The notes under the pieces are model-generated. The model was given only the letters and a program-made list of their open reading frames with translations, ran no database searches and was not told the DNA's origin. Below, in pieces: positions 46,449-56,775 of a stretch of DNA of 64,000 nucleotides. Position 1 is the first letter of the stretch. Each line of letters starts with the position of its first letter. This DNA is from Buchnera aphidicola (Cinara laricifoliae) (GTDB lineage Bacteria; Pseudomonadota; Gammaproteobacteria; Enterobacterales; Enterobacteriaceae), in assembly GCF_900698945.1 (NCBI RefSeq), contig NZ_LR217717.1, positions 62,001-126,000 of the forward strand. The letters are read 5' to 3'. The translations under genes and the position numbers were made by a program.

Positions 46449-49286
46449 TTATAGAAAAATATGTTTTTTTCCTGTTTGATTGATATTGATAAGGCATTTA
46501 TAACAAATATTTGTATTATTTTTTATAAAATTGATTTTTTTTGAATAATGCCAACACCTTGGGCATTTAATTTTATTGCTTTTTTTAATTATTACTTTTA
46601 AATTTTTAATATTTTTATTGCAATAAGCTATTGTAGGTGCAGAGGAATATCGACGTAATTGTGTTTCAGATACTAAGAAAATATATTTTAATTCATTATT
46701 AAAAGATAAAAGTAATTTAAATAATTTTTTATCCACATATAACGTTAGTACTATTTCTAATGAATTACGTATATATTTACTTTTTTTTGCTTGTTCAATA
46801 TATTTATTAATTTCATACCTAATAATAAATATTTTTTTCCAAAAAAATGTATTATAGGGAACGTTTTTTGGAAGTGGTTTAATTTTTTTAAACCATCTTT
46901 TAGTAAATATAGATTCTTTTTGTTTGAAATTAAAATAATTCCATGCTTCTTCTGCAGTAAATGATAATATAGGAGCAATCCATCGTATAAGGGTATTTAA
47001 TATATAAAATATTGTTGTTTGACTGCTCCGTCTTTCTATACTATTACTATTTGTAGTATATAATCGATCTTTAATTAACTCTAAATAACAAGATCCTAAT
47101 TTAATAGAGCAAAAATTAATAATTTTTTGTACTACTTCATGAAAATTATAATTTGAATAATTTTTGATAATTTTTTTTTGATATCTATAGGTTACATCTA
47201 GCATCCATTGGTCTAACAGTAACATTTTTTCATATTTTATGATATGAGTATTTTTTTTAAAATCAAAAATATTAGAGAATAAAAACCTTATTGTATTTCT
47301 AATTCTTCTATAATGATCAGAAATTTGGTGCAATATTTTTTCAGAAATAGATATATCATTAGTATAATTTGTATAAGCTACCCATAGTCTTAAAATATCT
47401 GCTCCCCATTTTTGGACAATATCTTTAGGTTTTTTGTTATTATCTAATGATTTAGACATTTTTTGACCAAGTTCATTAATAACAAATCCATGTGTTAATA
47501 CTGATTGATATGGAGCATGATTTTTAGTAATTACTGATGTAATTAGTGATGACATAAACCAACCACGATGTTGATCTGATCCTTCTAAATATAAATTGGC
47601 TGTATAATTTGGTATATTACTGATATTATGTTTATATATTTTAAGTTGATGATTTGATCCTGATTCAAACCATACATCAAGTATGTCGTCAATTTTTTTA
47701 TACATATCAGCATTTTTTTTTAACCAAGTATCTGTATTAGATTCCCACCATATTGTATAACCGTATATTTGAATCTTTTTTGCTATTTTTTTCATAATAG
47801 AAACAGTATCAGGATGTAGTTGACCGGTATATTTATGTATAAAAAATGGAATTGGAATACCCCAAGTTCTTTGTCGAGATATACACCAATCAGGTCTATT
47901 TTTTAACATAATTTTCATTTTATTTTTTCCCCATTCAGGAATCCATAAAACTTTTTTGATTTCTTTTAATATATTATCTTTCAGTAAAGGATCAGATAGT
48001 CTGATAAACCATTGTGGTGTAGTTCGTAAAATAACAGGTTTTTTATGACGCCAACAGTGTGGATAAGAGTGTTGGATATTTTCTAAAAAAAATATTTTAT
48101 CATTATTATTTAATAATTTTAAAATTATATTTTCTATATCAAAAATATGCATATTATTTAATGGATAAAATTTTGGTAGATCATAAAATCCGTATGAATT
48201 AACTATTTGAGTAGGTCTTATGTTATATTTTTTACAGGCTAAAAAATCTTCGTATCCGTGATCTGGAGACATATGTACTGCTCCAGTTCCTAGTTCATTA
48301 GATACATGTAAGGATAATATAATAGGGATAGAAATATTTAAAAATGGATGTGTACATTTTAAGTTTTCTAATTTTTTTCCATTTATATAACCAATAATTT
48401 TATATTTTTTGATATTATTTTTTTTAATTATTTCTTTTGTTAACTTTTTTTCACAAATATAATATTTTTTTTTAATTTTTATTAATTGATATTGTAGATT
48501 TGGATTAACAGCAATGGCTTGACATGTTGGTAATGTCCAAGGTGTAGTAGTAAAAACAATAATTGAAACATTAATAATAGTATTTATTTTTTCTTGGATT
48601 GGTTTTTTAGATTTTATTTTTAATAAATTATGATTTTTTATCATAAATAAAATATAAAGAGATAGTGAACTTTTTTTTTGATATTCTATTTCAGCTTCAG
48701 CTAAGGAAGATTGACAATGAAAACACCAATGAATAGGTCTAAGATCACGATAAATATATCCTTTTTCAACAATTTTGGCTAATACATTTATGGTATTAGC
48801 TTGATTCATGTAATCTATAGTTAAGTTTATATTGTCCCAATCTGCTAAGATACCTAATCTTATAAAATCTTTTTTTTGTTTATCAACTTGTTTTAATACA
48901 TATTTATGACATATTTTGCGAAATTGATTTTTATTGATATTATTTATTTTTTTTTTAAGTATTTGTTCTATTTTTTGTTCAATAGGTAATCCATGACAAT
49001 CCCAACAAGGAATATAAGGTGCAAAAAATCCAGACATACGTTTAAATTTTAATATTATATCTTTTAATATTTTATTAACAGCATGGCCAATATGAATATC
49101 TCCATTAGCATAGGGTGGTCCGTCATGTAAAGAGAAAATTTTTTTTTTTTTATTGTGTAGATGTAAGTTATCGTATAATTTATTCTTTTCCCAAATTTTC
49201 AATATTTCTATTTCTTTTACAGCTAAATTTGCTTTCATAGGAAATTTAGTTTTAGGTAAATTTAAGGATTGTTTAATCGTTTTCAT
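46449..49286 (-). CDS. ileS: Isoleucyl-tRNA synthetase
   Basis: Class Ia synthetase charging tRNA-Ile. The 945 residues match E. coli IleS (938). Motifs are HIGH (65-68), KMSKS (in GQKMSKSLDN) and a C-terminal zinc finger with two Cys pairs (CPRC and CYKC). The CP1 editing domain keeps the threonine cluster (Thr246-248) and the GTGAVHMSPDHGYEDF segment with its conserved Asp. The residue matching E. coli Asn250, reported as needed for editing, is Cys255 (TTPWTLPTC). Partial loss of valine proofreading is possible but not certain. It lies between dapB and a spacer at the position of ribF. Confidence 0.95.
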   Translation of the reverse strand: MKTIKQSLNLPKTKFPMKANLAVKEIEILKIWEKNKLYDNLHLHNKKKKIFSLHDGPPYANGDIHIGHAVNKILKDIILKFKRMSGFFAPYIPCWDCHGLPIEQKIEQILKKKINNINKNQFRKICHKYVLKQVDKQKKDFIRLGILADWDNINLTIDYMNQANTINVLAKIVEKGYIYRDLRPIHWCFHCQSSLAEAEIEYQKKSSLSLYILFMIKNHNLLKIKSKKPIQEKINTIINVSIIVFTTTPWTLPTCQAIAVNPNLQYQLIKIKKKYYICEKKLTKEIIKKNNIKKYKIIGYINGKKLENLKCTHPFLNISIPIILSLHVSNELGTGAVHMSPDHGYEDFLACKKYNIRPTQIVNSYGFYDLPKFYPLNNMHIFDIENIILKLLNNNDKIFFLENIQHSYPHCWRHKKPVILRTTPQWFIRLSDPLLKDNILKEIKKVLWIPEWGKNKMKIMLKNRPDWCISRQRTWGIPIPFFIHKYTGQLHPDTVSIMKKIAKKIQIYGYTIWWESNTDTWLKKNADMYKKIDDILDVWFESGSNHQLKIYKHNISNIPNYTANLYLEGSDQHRGWFMSSLITSVITKNHAPYQSVLTHGFVINELGQKMSKSLDNNKKPKDIVQKWGADILRLWVAYTNYTNDISISEKILHQISDHYRRIRNTIRFLFSNIFDFKKNTHIIKYEKMLLLDQWMLDVTYRYQKKIIKNYSNYNFHEVVQKIINFCSIKLGSCYLELIKDRLYTTNSNSIERRSSQTTIFYILNTLIRWIAPILSFTAEEAWNYFNFKQKESIFTKRWFKKIKPLPKNVPYNTFFWKKIFIIRYEINKYIEQAKKSKYIRNSLEIVLTLYVDKKLFKLLLSFNNELKYIFLVSETQLRRYSSAPTIAYCNKNIKNLKVIIKKSNKIKCPRCWHYSKKINFIKNNTNICYKCLININQTGKKHIFL

Positions 49287-49729
49287 ATGTAACTCATATT
49301 AAATTAATAGATATATTATTATTAAAAATCATAAAAATTATATTCATTACTAATGAATATTTATTTTTTAAAAAAATAATTTATGAAAAAAAATATTTTT
49401 AAAAAAAATATTAATTATTAATAATAATATATATATTTATTCTTATTAGTATTTACGTTTATATATTATTTTTATAATAAATATTATTAATTTATAATAT
49501 GTTTTTATTTTTTATAATTAATGTTATTGTATATATAATATAATTTTTATTATATTAACATGAATAATATTATTTATAATATATATATATATTTTATACA
49601 TTATAAATATAAAATATATATATTCTATTCATTTAATTTATATAAAAATTTATATTTTAAATATTATAAATATTTTATAATATAAATAATTTTTTATTAA
49701 TAATATTCATTTATGAGGTTGTAACTATT
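49287..49729. other. Intergenic region between divergent ileS and rpsT (443 bp)
   Basis: Very A+T-rich, with long TATATA-type stretches. In E. coli and, as I recall, in larger Buchnera genomes ribF lies between ileS and rpsT; no fragment of it can be recognised here. Promoters for both flanking genes must lie within this stretch but cannot be told from background. Confidence 0.55.
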
Positions 49730-49993
49730 ATGGCAAATATCAAATCATCTAAAAAACATGCAATTGTTTCTAAAAAAAGAAGAGAATTTAATTCTAGTAA
49801 ACGATCTACTATTAAAACTTTTATAAAGAAGGTGTATTTTTTTATTAAACAAAAAGATAAAGAAAAAGCGAATCAAGCATTTTCTACATTACAGTCTATC
49901 ATTGATAGATATGTTGTAAAAAGAATTTTGCATGCAAATAAGGCTGCTAGACACAAATCTATATTAATTAAACATATCAAGCAGATTTCTTGA
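49730..49993 (+). CDS. rpsT: 30S ribosomal protein S20
   Basis: Helical protein that binds 16S rRNA at the base of the 30S body. The 87 residues equal E. coli S20 in length. The ANIKSSKKHAIVSKKRREFN N-terminus and the HANKAARHKSILIKHI C-terminal helix are conserved. GAGG lies about 10 bases before the ATG; E. coli rpsT uses a UUG start, so the ATG here differs. It is convergent with dnaJ, with a hairpin in between. Confidence 0.95.
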   Translation: MANIKSSKKHAIVSKKRREFNSSKRSTIKTFIKKVYFFIKQKDKEKANQAFSTLQSIIDRYVVKRILHANKAARHKSILIKHIKQIS

Positions 49994-50016
49994 TATATAT
50001 CAGATATATTATTTAA

Positions 50017-50055
50017 GTATTGCGTCTATTTTTATTGCTATATAGATAGCAATAC
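50017..50055. terminator. Hairpin between convergent rpsT and dnaJ
   Basis: GTATTGC (50017-50023) pairs with GCAATAC (50049-50055), and an inner TCTAT (50025-50029) pairs with ATAGA (50042-50046), giving a two-part stem. It sits 24 bases after the rpsT stop and 18 bases beyond the dnaJ end. CTTCTCTT follows on the plus strand. A bidirectional terminator is likely from its position. Confidence 0.55.
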
Positions 50056-50073
50056 CTTCTCTTAATTATATTT

Positions 50074-51213
50074 TTATTGTGTAAGATTATCAAAAAATCT
50101 TTTAACGCTATCAAAAAATCTTTTAGATTGGGGACTATGGTTTTCTCCTTTAACTTCACCAAAACTTTTTCCTAGTTTTTGTAATAGATTTTTTTGAAAA
50201 GTATTTAATTTTACAGGTGTCTCTACTATTATTTTGCACAATAAATCTCCTACATATCCTTTTCGTACTGATTTTACTCCTTTACCCCTTATTCTAAATA
50301 ATTTACCTGATTGTGTTTCAGATGGTATTTTTAGTTTTATTCTTCCTGTTAATGTTGGTACTTCAATTTCTCCACCTAAAGCAGCAATTACAAAATTAAT
50401 AGGAACATTACAATGAAGATTATTATCTTCTCTAATAAAAATAGGATGTTTTTTTACTGTAATTTGTATATATAAATCTCCTGATTGTGCACCACATTGG
50501 CCTGCTTCACCTTCATGATTTAGTCTAATACGATCATTAGTATCAACACCTGCTGGAATTTTAATAGATAATTTTTTAGATGCTTTAATACGACCTTGTC
50601 CATAACATATTTTACATGGATTTTTAATAACTGTTCCATTTCCCTGGCAAGTAGAGCATGTTTGTTGGACACTAAAAAATCCTTTTCTCATTTGTATGTG
50701 TCCATGACCATTACAAGATGTACATGTTTGTGGTTGTGCACCATATGCAGATCCTTGTCCAGAACATGATTTACATATATTTAATGTTGGTATCTTGATT
50801 TCTTTTGTAGTTCCCCGTACAGCTTCTTCTAATGTAAGATTAATATTATATTGTAAATCAGATCCTTTTTTTTTAGTATTGTTTCTATTACTTCCAAAAA
50901 TATCACCAAAAACATCACCAAATATGTCATTTAAATCGGATGTTGATGTTGTAAAGCTACTATGAAACCCGCTAGTATTATGATTTTGTTCAAATGCTGC
51001 ATGTCCATATTCATCATATGCGTTTCGTTTTTTTGAATCACTGAGAATTTCATATGCTTGTTTAATTTTTTTAAATTTTTCTTCTGCTGTTTTGTTTCCT
51101 TGATTACGATCAGGATGATATTTTATAGCGAGTTTTTTATAAGCTCTTTTTATTTCACGTTCATTAGCAGTATTAGAAACTCCTAGTATTTTATAGTAAT
51201 CTTGTTGTGTCAT
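50074..51213 (-). CDS. dnaJ: Chaperone DnaJ (Hsp40)
   Basis: Co-chaperone that delivers unfolded substrates to DnaK and stimulates its ATPase. The 379 residues match E. coli DnaJ (376). The J domain (1-70) has the HPD motif in YHPDRNQGN, followed by a Gly/Phe linker region. The zinc-binding domain has four CXXCXGXG repeats ([32 protein letters not shown]), and the C-terminal substrate-binding domain is complete. It lies 141 bases downstream of dnaK with an intervening hairpin, and probably shares the dnaK heat-shock promoter. Confidence 0.96.
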   Translation of the reverse strand: MTQQDYYKILGVSNTANEREIKRAYKKLAIKYHPDRNQGNKTAEEKFKKIKQAYEILSDSKKRNAYDEYGHAAFEQNHNTSGFHSSFTTSTSDLNDIFGDVFGDIFGSNRNNTKKKGSDLQYNINLTLEEAVRGTTKEIKIPTLNICKSCSGQGSAYGAQPQTCTSCNGHGHIQMRKGFFSVQQTCSTCQGNGTVIKNPCKICYGQGRIKASKKLSIKIPAGVDTNDRIRLNHEGEAGQCGAQSGDLYIQITVKKHPIFIREDNNLHCNVPINFVIAALGGEIEVPTLTGRIKLKIPSETQSGKLFRIRGKGVKSVRKGYVGDLLCKIIVETPVKLNTFQKNLLQKLGKSFGEVKGENHSPQSKRFFDSVKRFFDNLTQ

Positions 51214-51251
51214 GATTTATTATAATTCCTAATATTATATATATAAAAATG

Positions 51252-51277
51252 GGGTGTAGATAAAATTTTCTACACCC
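51252..51277 (-). terminator. 9-bp hairpin between dnaK and dnaJ
   Basis: GGGTGTAGA (51252-51260) and TCTACACCC (51269-51277) form a perfect 9-bp stem with an 8-base A+T loop. Read on the minus strand it is followed by CATTTTTATAT, a short U-run. It lies downstream of dnaK and upstream of dnaJ, so it would act as a partial terminator or 3' end stabiliser, lowering dnaJ relative to dnaK. The plus-strand side also has TTTT. Confidence 0.7.
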
Positions 51278-51354
51278 TTTTGATATAGAGTTAGATTTTT
51301 TACGATAACTTTGTTATGTACATGATTAAATATTTTAATTACATATATTCTTAA

Positions 51355-53274
51355 TTATTTATTTTTATCTTTTTCTTTAATTTCTTCAAATTCTGCATCT
51401 ACTACATTTTCTTTTGGTTTGTTTAAATCTTCTTTTTCGTTAGTGGTATTATTTGTATTTTTATTTTTTAGTAATTCTGTTAATTTTAAACTTAATTGTA
51501 ATACTTTTTGTATATGTGTATCAATTTCTTCTTTGTTTTCGCCTTTAAGAGCAAGATCTAATTCTTGTAAAGATTTTTCAATATCTGATTTTGTCGTTGA
51601 GTCAATTGTTTTTTCACATTCAGATAATTGTTTTCTTGTATTGTGAGAAATTTGATCACCTTGATTTCTAACTTTTATTAATTCTTCAAATTGTAAGTCT
51701 TTTTCAGAATTTTCTTGTGCATCATCAATCATTTTTTTAATTTCATCTTTGTTTAGTCCAGATGAAGATTGTATGGTTATTTTTTGTTCTTTTCCTGTTG
51801 TTTTATCTTTTGCAGAGACATGTAAAATACCATCAGCATCAATATCAAAAGTAACTTCTATTTGTGGAATTCCGCGTGGAGCTGCTTGAATACCATCTAA
51901 ATTAAATTGTCCTAAAGATTTGTTGTCTAAAGCTCTTTTTCTTTCTCCTTGTAATATATGTATTGTTACAGCAGATTGATTATCTTCCGCTGTAGAAAAT
52001 GTTTGACTATGTTTAGTAGGTATAGTTGTGTTTTTATTAATTAATGGTGTCATTACTCCACCCATCGTTTCAATTCCTAATGATAATGGAGTTACATCTA
52101 ATAATAATACATCTTTAACTGTACCGGATAATACTCCACCTTGAACAGCAGCACCTATAGCAACAGCTTCATCGGGATTGACATCTTTTCTTGGTTTTTT
52201 TCCAAAAAATTCTGCTACTTTTTTTTGTACTAATGGCATTCTAGTTTGACCACCTACTAAAATAATATCATTAATATCTGATATTTGTAATTTAGCATCT
52301 TTTAATGCTACTTCTAATGGTTTAATAGATTTAATAATTAGGTCTTCTACTAATGATTCTAATTTTGCTCGTGTTACTCTAATATTTAAATGTTTAGGAC
52401 CTGTAGCATTAGCTGTAATATAAGGTAGATTTACATCAGTTTGTTGTGCTGCAGAAAGTTCAATTTTTGCTTTTTCAGCTGCTTCTTTTAATCTTTGCAT
52501 TGCTAATGAATCATTACTTAAATCCATTCCTTGTTCTTTTTTGAATTCTGATACTAAAAAATGAATTAATCGGTTATCAAAATCTTCTCCACCTAGATGG
52601 GTATCTCCGTTTGTAGAAAGAACTTCAAATGTTTTTTCTTTGTCAACATCATCAATTTCAATGATTGAAATATCAAATGTTCCGCCACCTAAATCATATA
52701 CTGCAATTGTTCGGTTACCTGTACCTTTATCTAAACCATATGCTAGTGCTGCTGCTGTAGGTTCATTAATGATCCTTTTAACTTCTAGTCCTGCTATTTT
52801 GCCTGCATCTTTAGTTGCTTGTCTTTGAGCATCATTAAAGTATGCTGGTACTGTAATTACAGCTTCAGTAACTTTTTCTCCTAAATAATCTTCAGCAGTT
52901 TTTTTCATTTTTTTTAGAATTTCAGCAGAAATTTGAGGAGGTGCTATATTATCTTGTTTTATTTTTAACCAAGCATCACCATTTTTTGATGGGACTATAT
53001 CATATGGCATGATCTTAATATCTCTTTGTACTTCTTCGTCTTTGAACTTTCTTCCCATTAAACGTTTGATTGCAAAAAGTGTATTTTTTGGATTAGTAAT
53101 AGATTGTCTTTTTGCTGGTTGTCCTACTAAAATTTCATTTTCTTTAGTATAAGCGATAATAGAAGGTGTAGTACGCTCTCCTTCTGCATTTTCTAGTACC
53201 TTAGCTTTATTATTATCCATGATAGCTACGCAAGAATTAGTAGTACCTAAATCTATCCCAATAATTGATCCCAT
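51355..53274 (-). CDS. dnaK: Chaperone DnaK (Hsp70)
   Basis: Central ATP-dependent chaperone, working with DnaJ and GrpE. The 639 residues match E. coli DnaK (638). The ATPase domain (to about residue 385) carries [12 protein letters not shown] at the N-terminus, YDLGGGTFD and [10 protein letters not shown]. The [14 protein letters not shown] linker region, the substrate-binding domain and the helical lid follow. The tail ends [16 protein letters not shown], the typical enterobacterial acidic end. The sequence is more conserved than its neighbours and uses fewer A+T-driven substitutions. It is driven by a recognisable sigma-32 promoter about 115 bases upstream. Confidence 0.97.
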   Translation of the reverse strand: MGSIIGIDLGTTNSCVAIMDNNKAKVLENAEGERTTPSIIAYTKENEILVGQPAKRQSITNPKNTLFAIKRLMGRKFKDEEVQRDIKIMPYDIVPSKNGDAWLKIKQDNIAPPQISAEILKKMKKTAEDYLGEKVTEAVITVPAYFNDAQRQATKDAGKIAGLEVKRIINEPTAAALAYGLDKGTGNRTIAVYDLGGGTFDISIIEIDDVDKEKTFEVLSTNGDTHLGGEDFDNRLIHFLVSEFKKEQGMDLSNDSLAMQRLKEAAEKAKIELSAAQQTDVNLPYITANATGPKHLNIRVTRAKLESLVEDLIIKSIKPLEVALKDAKLQISDINDIILVGGQTRMPLVQKKVAEFFGKKPRKDVNPDEAVAIGAAVQGGVLSGTVKDVLLLDVTPLSLGIETMGGVMTPLINKNTTIPTKHSQTFSTAEDNQSAVTIHILQGERKRALDNKSLGQFNLDGIQAAPRGIPQIEVTFDIDADGILHVSAKDKTTGKEQKITIQSSSGLNKDEIKKMIDDAQENSEKDLQFEELIKVRNQGDQISHNTRKQLSECEKTIDSTTKSDIEKSLQELDLALKGENKEEIDTHIQKVLQLSLKLTELLKNKNTNNTTNEKEDLNKPKENVVDAEFEEIKEKDKNK

Positions 53275-53662
53275 TTTTAGTAATCTCCTAATTTATAATT
53301 TATATATATATTAAAAAACATTTTTAATAATTATAAAAAATATTATTTTTATAATTATTAAAGATTTTATTAAATAGATAATATTAATTAAATGGGGTCA
53401 GTTTATGCAGCATCAAGGGTAAAGAAAAAATATAATTGTATTTATTTGAAAATAATATGTTAATAATAATTTTTAATCACTTTAGTGTATTTAATAATTA
53501 AATTTGTTATAGTAAAATTATAACTTTTTTTTTTATAAGATGATATAATTAATTAATAAAATAAATAAATTATTTATATAGATAAGTGAATATTATTAAT
53601 TATATTTTTTAATGATTTTATATAATTAGCGTTAATTAACATTATTGAGTTTATAAATATTT
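53275..53662. other. Divergent promoter region between dnaK and nuoA (388 bp)
   Basis: Contains the dnaK ribosome binding site (AGGAG type, at about 53282-53290 on the minus strand) and its heat-shock promoter (53390-53417). The portion nearer nuoA is A+T-rich and should hold the nuo operon promoter, which I cannot pinpoint. No small gene is seen. Confidence 0.6.
53390..53417 (-). promoter_or_regulatory. Sigma-32 (heat-shock) promoter of dnaK
   Basis: Read on the minus strand, CTTGATG (53417-53411) and CCCCATTT (53397-53390) are separated by 13 bases. This matches the RpoH consensus CTTGAA-N13-17-CCCCAT and is nearly identical in both boxes to E. coli dnaK P1 (CTTGATG ... CCCCATTT). The four-cytosine box stands out in this A+T-rich background. 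Transcription would start about 110 bases before the dnaK ATG. Confidence 0.85.
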
Positions 53663-54034
53663 ATGGATATAAGTTATCAGCATCTATGTTTTATTTTTTT
53701 TATATTTGGTGGTTTTACACTGTGTTTTGTGATGTTATTATGTGGTTATACATTAGGTAGTAGATCATATTTTCAAAAATCTCCAGATCCGTTTGAATCT
53801 GGTATTGTTTCAGTAGGATTTGCTCGAGTACAAATACCTATTAAATTTTCTTTAATTGCAATTTTATTTGTTTTATTTGATGTAGAAATATTATATTTAT
53901 ATTTTTGGTCTTTGTGTGTAAGAGAATCTGGATGGATAGGTGTCTTAAATATTATTTTTTTTATTCATATTTTATTTATGACATTATTTTATTTAATAAA
54001 AAATAACATATTAGAGTGGGTGATATTAAAATAA
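53663..54034 (+). CDS. nuoA: NADH-quinone oxidoreductase subunit A
   Basis: Small membrane subunit of complex I, near the quinone cavity. The 123-residue protein has three transmembrane segments (about 9-30, 62-82, 92-114). Between the first two lies the conserved loop with PFESGI (here PFESGIVSVGFARVQ), and the second carries FDVEILYLY. It is shorter than E. coli NuoA (147) at both ends; the core is complete. It is the first gene of the nuo operon. Confidence 0.95.
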   Translation: MDISYQHLCFIFFIFGGFTLCFVMLLCGYTLGSRSYFQKSPDPFESGIVSVGFARVQIPIKFSLIAILFVLFDVEILYLYFWSLCVRESGWIGVLNIIFFIHILFMTLFYLIKNNILEWVILK

Positions 54035-54166
54035 ATATATATTTTTATTTTAATTTTCAGTAAATTACATAAATTATATATCAATTAGTTACTGAAATTT
54101 TATTGCAAATTTAATTTTTTAATTAAATAATAATAATATTATGTAATGATGAGAGGATTTTTAAAT

Positions 54167-54844
54167 ATGAAATATACTTTAACACGAGTTAATAGAAATA
54201 AAAATATATCTGAAAAATATCCATTAAATACAGTCAAGACTGTATCGGATCCTGTCATAACACAAATACGAAATAATGTTTTTTTTGGAAAAATTTCTAA
54301 ATTTTTCCATAATATTGTAAATTGGGGTCGTAAAAATTCTTTATGGCCTTATAATTTTGGTTTATCGTGTTGTTATGTAGAAATGGTAACTGCGTTTACA
54401 TCTGTTCATGATGTTTCTCGTTTTGGTTCTGAAGTTCTACGTACGTCTCCTAGACAAGCTGATTTTATGGTTATTGCGGGAACACCTTTTATTAAGATGG
54501 CTCCTGTTATACAAAGATTATATGATCAAATGTTAGAACCTAAATGGGTTATTTCTATGGGTGCATGTGCGAATTCTGGTGGGATGTATGATGTATATTC
54601 TGTTGTACAAGGAGTAGATAAGTTTCTTCCAGTAGATATTTATATACCTGGATGTCCTCCTAGACCAGAAGCATATATTCATGCTTTAACATTATTACAA
54701 AAATCTATTTCTAAAGAACGTCGACCATTATCATGGATAGTAGGTGACCAAGGAGTTTACAAACCACAAATGTCATCTGAAAAAGAAAAACATAATAATA
54801 AAAGAATTTCGATTGTAAATATTGATTCTGATGATAGTTTTTAA
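54167..54844 (+). CDS. nuoB: NADH-quinone oxidoreductase subunit B
   Basis: Carries the terminal [4Fe-4S] cluster N2 that reduces quinone. The 225 residues compare with 220 in E. coli. Cluster ligands are visible as the paired cysteines in [10 protein letters not shown], the Cys in MGACANSGG and the Cys in [10 protein letters not shown]. The chosen ATG gives [11 protein letters not shown], matching E. coli MDYTLTRID, with GAGG about 10 bases upstream; an upstream ATG at 54146 would add seven residues that include this ribosome binding site. The C-terminal tail is charged and divergent, as in relatives. Confidence 0.95.
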   Translation: MKYTLTRVNRNKNISEKYPLNTVKTVSDPVITQIRNNVFFGKISKFFHNIVNWGRKNSLWPYNFGLSCCYVEMVTAFTSVHDVSRFGSEVLRTSPRQADFMVIAGTPFIKMAPVIQRLYDQMLEPKWVISMGACANSGGMYDVYSVVQGVDKFLPVDIYIPGCPPRPEAYIHALTLLQKSISKERRPLSWIVGDQGVYKPQMSSEKEKHNNKRISIVNIDSDDSF

Positions 54845-54934
54845 TTTTTTTTAAATTTCAAAAATTTAATTATTTATTTTAATTAATAGATCGTATTTAA
54901 TATATATATGTAATTTACTTATAGGAATAAAATC

Positions 54935-56744
54935 ATGTCCGATATTTCTTTAGAAAAAAATTTTTTTTTTAAATAATACTACTAGAAAAATTTTTGATAA
55001 TAATCCTATTATCGGTTCTTTATTTAAGATATTTGGAAAAAAAAATTTTTTTATTCAAAATACTTGTTTTCAATATCCAGTTTTATGGATTAATAGTAAA
55101 ATTTTAATACAGGTTGTTAAGTTTATAAAAAAAAATGATATTTGTTCATATGATATGTTGTTTGATTTACATGGTATAGATGAACGTTTACGAAAAAATA
55201 TTGATAATATACCGAATACTGATTTTACAGTGTTTTATCATTTTTTATCAATTACTCATAATTGTGATCTTATTTTAAAGGTAGCTTTATTAGAAAATAA
55301 GTTACAATTACCTACAATTACTTCAATTTTTTTAAATTCAAATTGGTATGAACGTGAAACATGGGAAATGTTTGGTATAACATTTATTGGACATCCTTGT
55401 TTAATTCGTATTTTAATGCCTAAAAATTGGATTGGACATCCTTTGCGAAAAGATTATGCATCTCATGCAACTGAATTAGATAGTTTTTTTTTTACAAAGC
55501 AGAAAGAAGATGTAGCAATGGAAGCATTACGTTTTTGTCCTGAATCGTGGGGTTTAAAACATATTAAATCTAATAATTTAAAATATATGTTTTTAAATTT
55601 TGGACCTAATCATCCTTCTTCACATGGAGCTTTTCGAATAATACTTCAATTACACGGAGAAAAAATAGTAAATTGTATTCCTGATATTGGTTATCACCAT
55701 CGTGGCGCAGAAAAGATCGCTGAACGACAATCTTGGCATAATTATATACCTTATACGGATCGAATAGAATATTTAGGTGGTTGTATAAATGAAATGCCTT
55801 ATATATTAGCGATAGAAAAATTAGCAGATATTATTGTACCAGATCGTGTTCAAGTAATTAGAATTTTATTATCTGAGCTATTTAGAATTAATAGTCATTT
55901 ATTATTTATTTCTACGTTCATCCAAGATGTAGGTAGTATGAGCACAGTGTTTTTAGCTTTTACTGATCGTCAAAAAATATATGATATAATTGAGCATATT
56001 ACTGGTGCTCGTATGCATCCTGCTTGGTTTCGTATTGGTGGAGTAGCAAAAGATTTACCAGTTAATTGGCATCATTTTTTAAAAGAATTTTTGATCTGGA
56101 TGCCGAAACGTTTAGATTTTTATGTAAAAGTAGCGTTAAAAAATAGTATTCTTATTTCTCGATCTGTTGGTATAGCATCTTATGAAAGACAAGAAGCGTT
56201 GTCTTGGGGAGTTACAGGTGCAGGATTGAGAGCAACTGGTGTGAATTTTGATGTTAGAAAACAACGTCCCTATTCAGGTTATCAAAATTTTGATTTTGAT
56301 ATTCCGATTGGAGATAGAGTTAGTGATGCTTATACGAGAGTATTATTAAAAGTTGAAGAAATTCGACAAAGTTTAAAAATATTAAAACAATGTTTGTTAA
56401 ATATGCCGAATGGTTCTTTTAAGTCTGATCACCCATTAACCACTCCTCCAAATAAAAAAAATTCTTTATTTAATATTGAAACTATGATTACTCATTTTTT
56501 ACAATCATCTTGGGGTCCGATAATGCCTGTAAACGAAAGTTTTCAAATGATTGAAGCAACTAAAGGAATTAATAGTTACTATTTAATTAGTGACGGTAAT
56601 TCAACTAGTTACCGAACTCGTATTCGTACTCCTAGTTTTGCGCATTTACAACAAATTCCATCTGTTATATGTGGACAGTTAATTTCAGATTTAATTGTTT
56701 ATCTTGGTAGTATTGATTTTGTTATGTCAGATGTCGATCGTTAA
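54935..56744 (+). CDS. nuoCD: NADH-quinone oxidoreductase fused subunit CD, with frameshift at a homopolymer tract
   Basis: Fused peripheral subunits C and D of complex I, which form the quinone-binding site with NuoB. The ATG at 54935 (with AGGA upstream) opens MSDISLEKN, then the frame hits a stop at 54974 just after an A7-T10 tract (54954-54970). Removing one base from this tract joins it to the frame continuing to 56744 and gives 602 residues, close to E. coli NuoCD (about 600). The joined region ([16 protein letters not shown]) aligns with the E. coli N-terminus. The first ATG of the downstream frame (55155) corresponds to the middle of the NuoC domain (MLFDLHG), so it is not a natural start. 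The D domain is intact ([24 protein letters not shown]-terminal FVMSDVDR). Probably functional through transcriptional slippage. Confidence 0.9.
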
Positions 56745-56775
56745 ATATTTTTATAAATTATAATAAGGAAAATAT

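Noticed and set aside
50234-50416. Plus-strand ORFs antisense to dnaJ, dnaK, carB, ileS, dapB, aroC and thrS regions
   Set aside because: All are shadows of well-supported genes on the other strand or frame, with no homology or ribosome binding sites.
54146-54166. Upstream start for nuoB
   Set aside because: The seven extra residues are not in the family and include the GAGG that serves the ATG at 54167.
55155-56744. nuoCD as a naturally short gene starting at 55155
   Set aside because: This Met aligns to an internal MLFDLHG segment of E. coli NuoCD, there is no ribosome binding site, and homologous sequence continues upstream to 54972 in frame.
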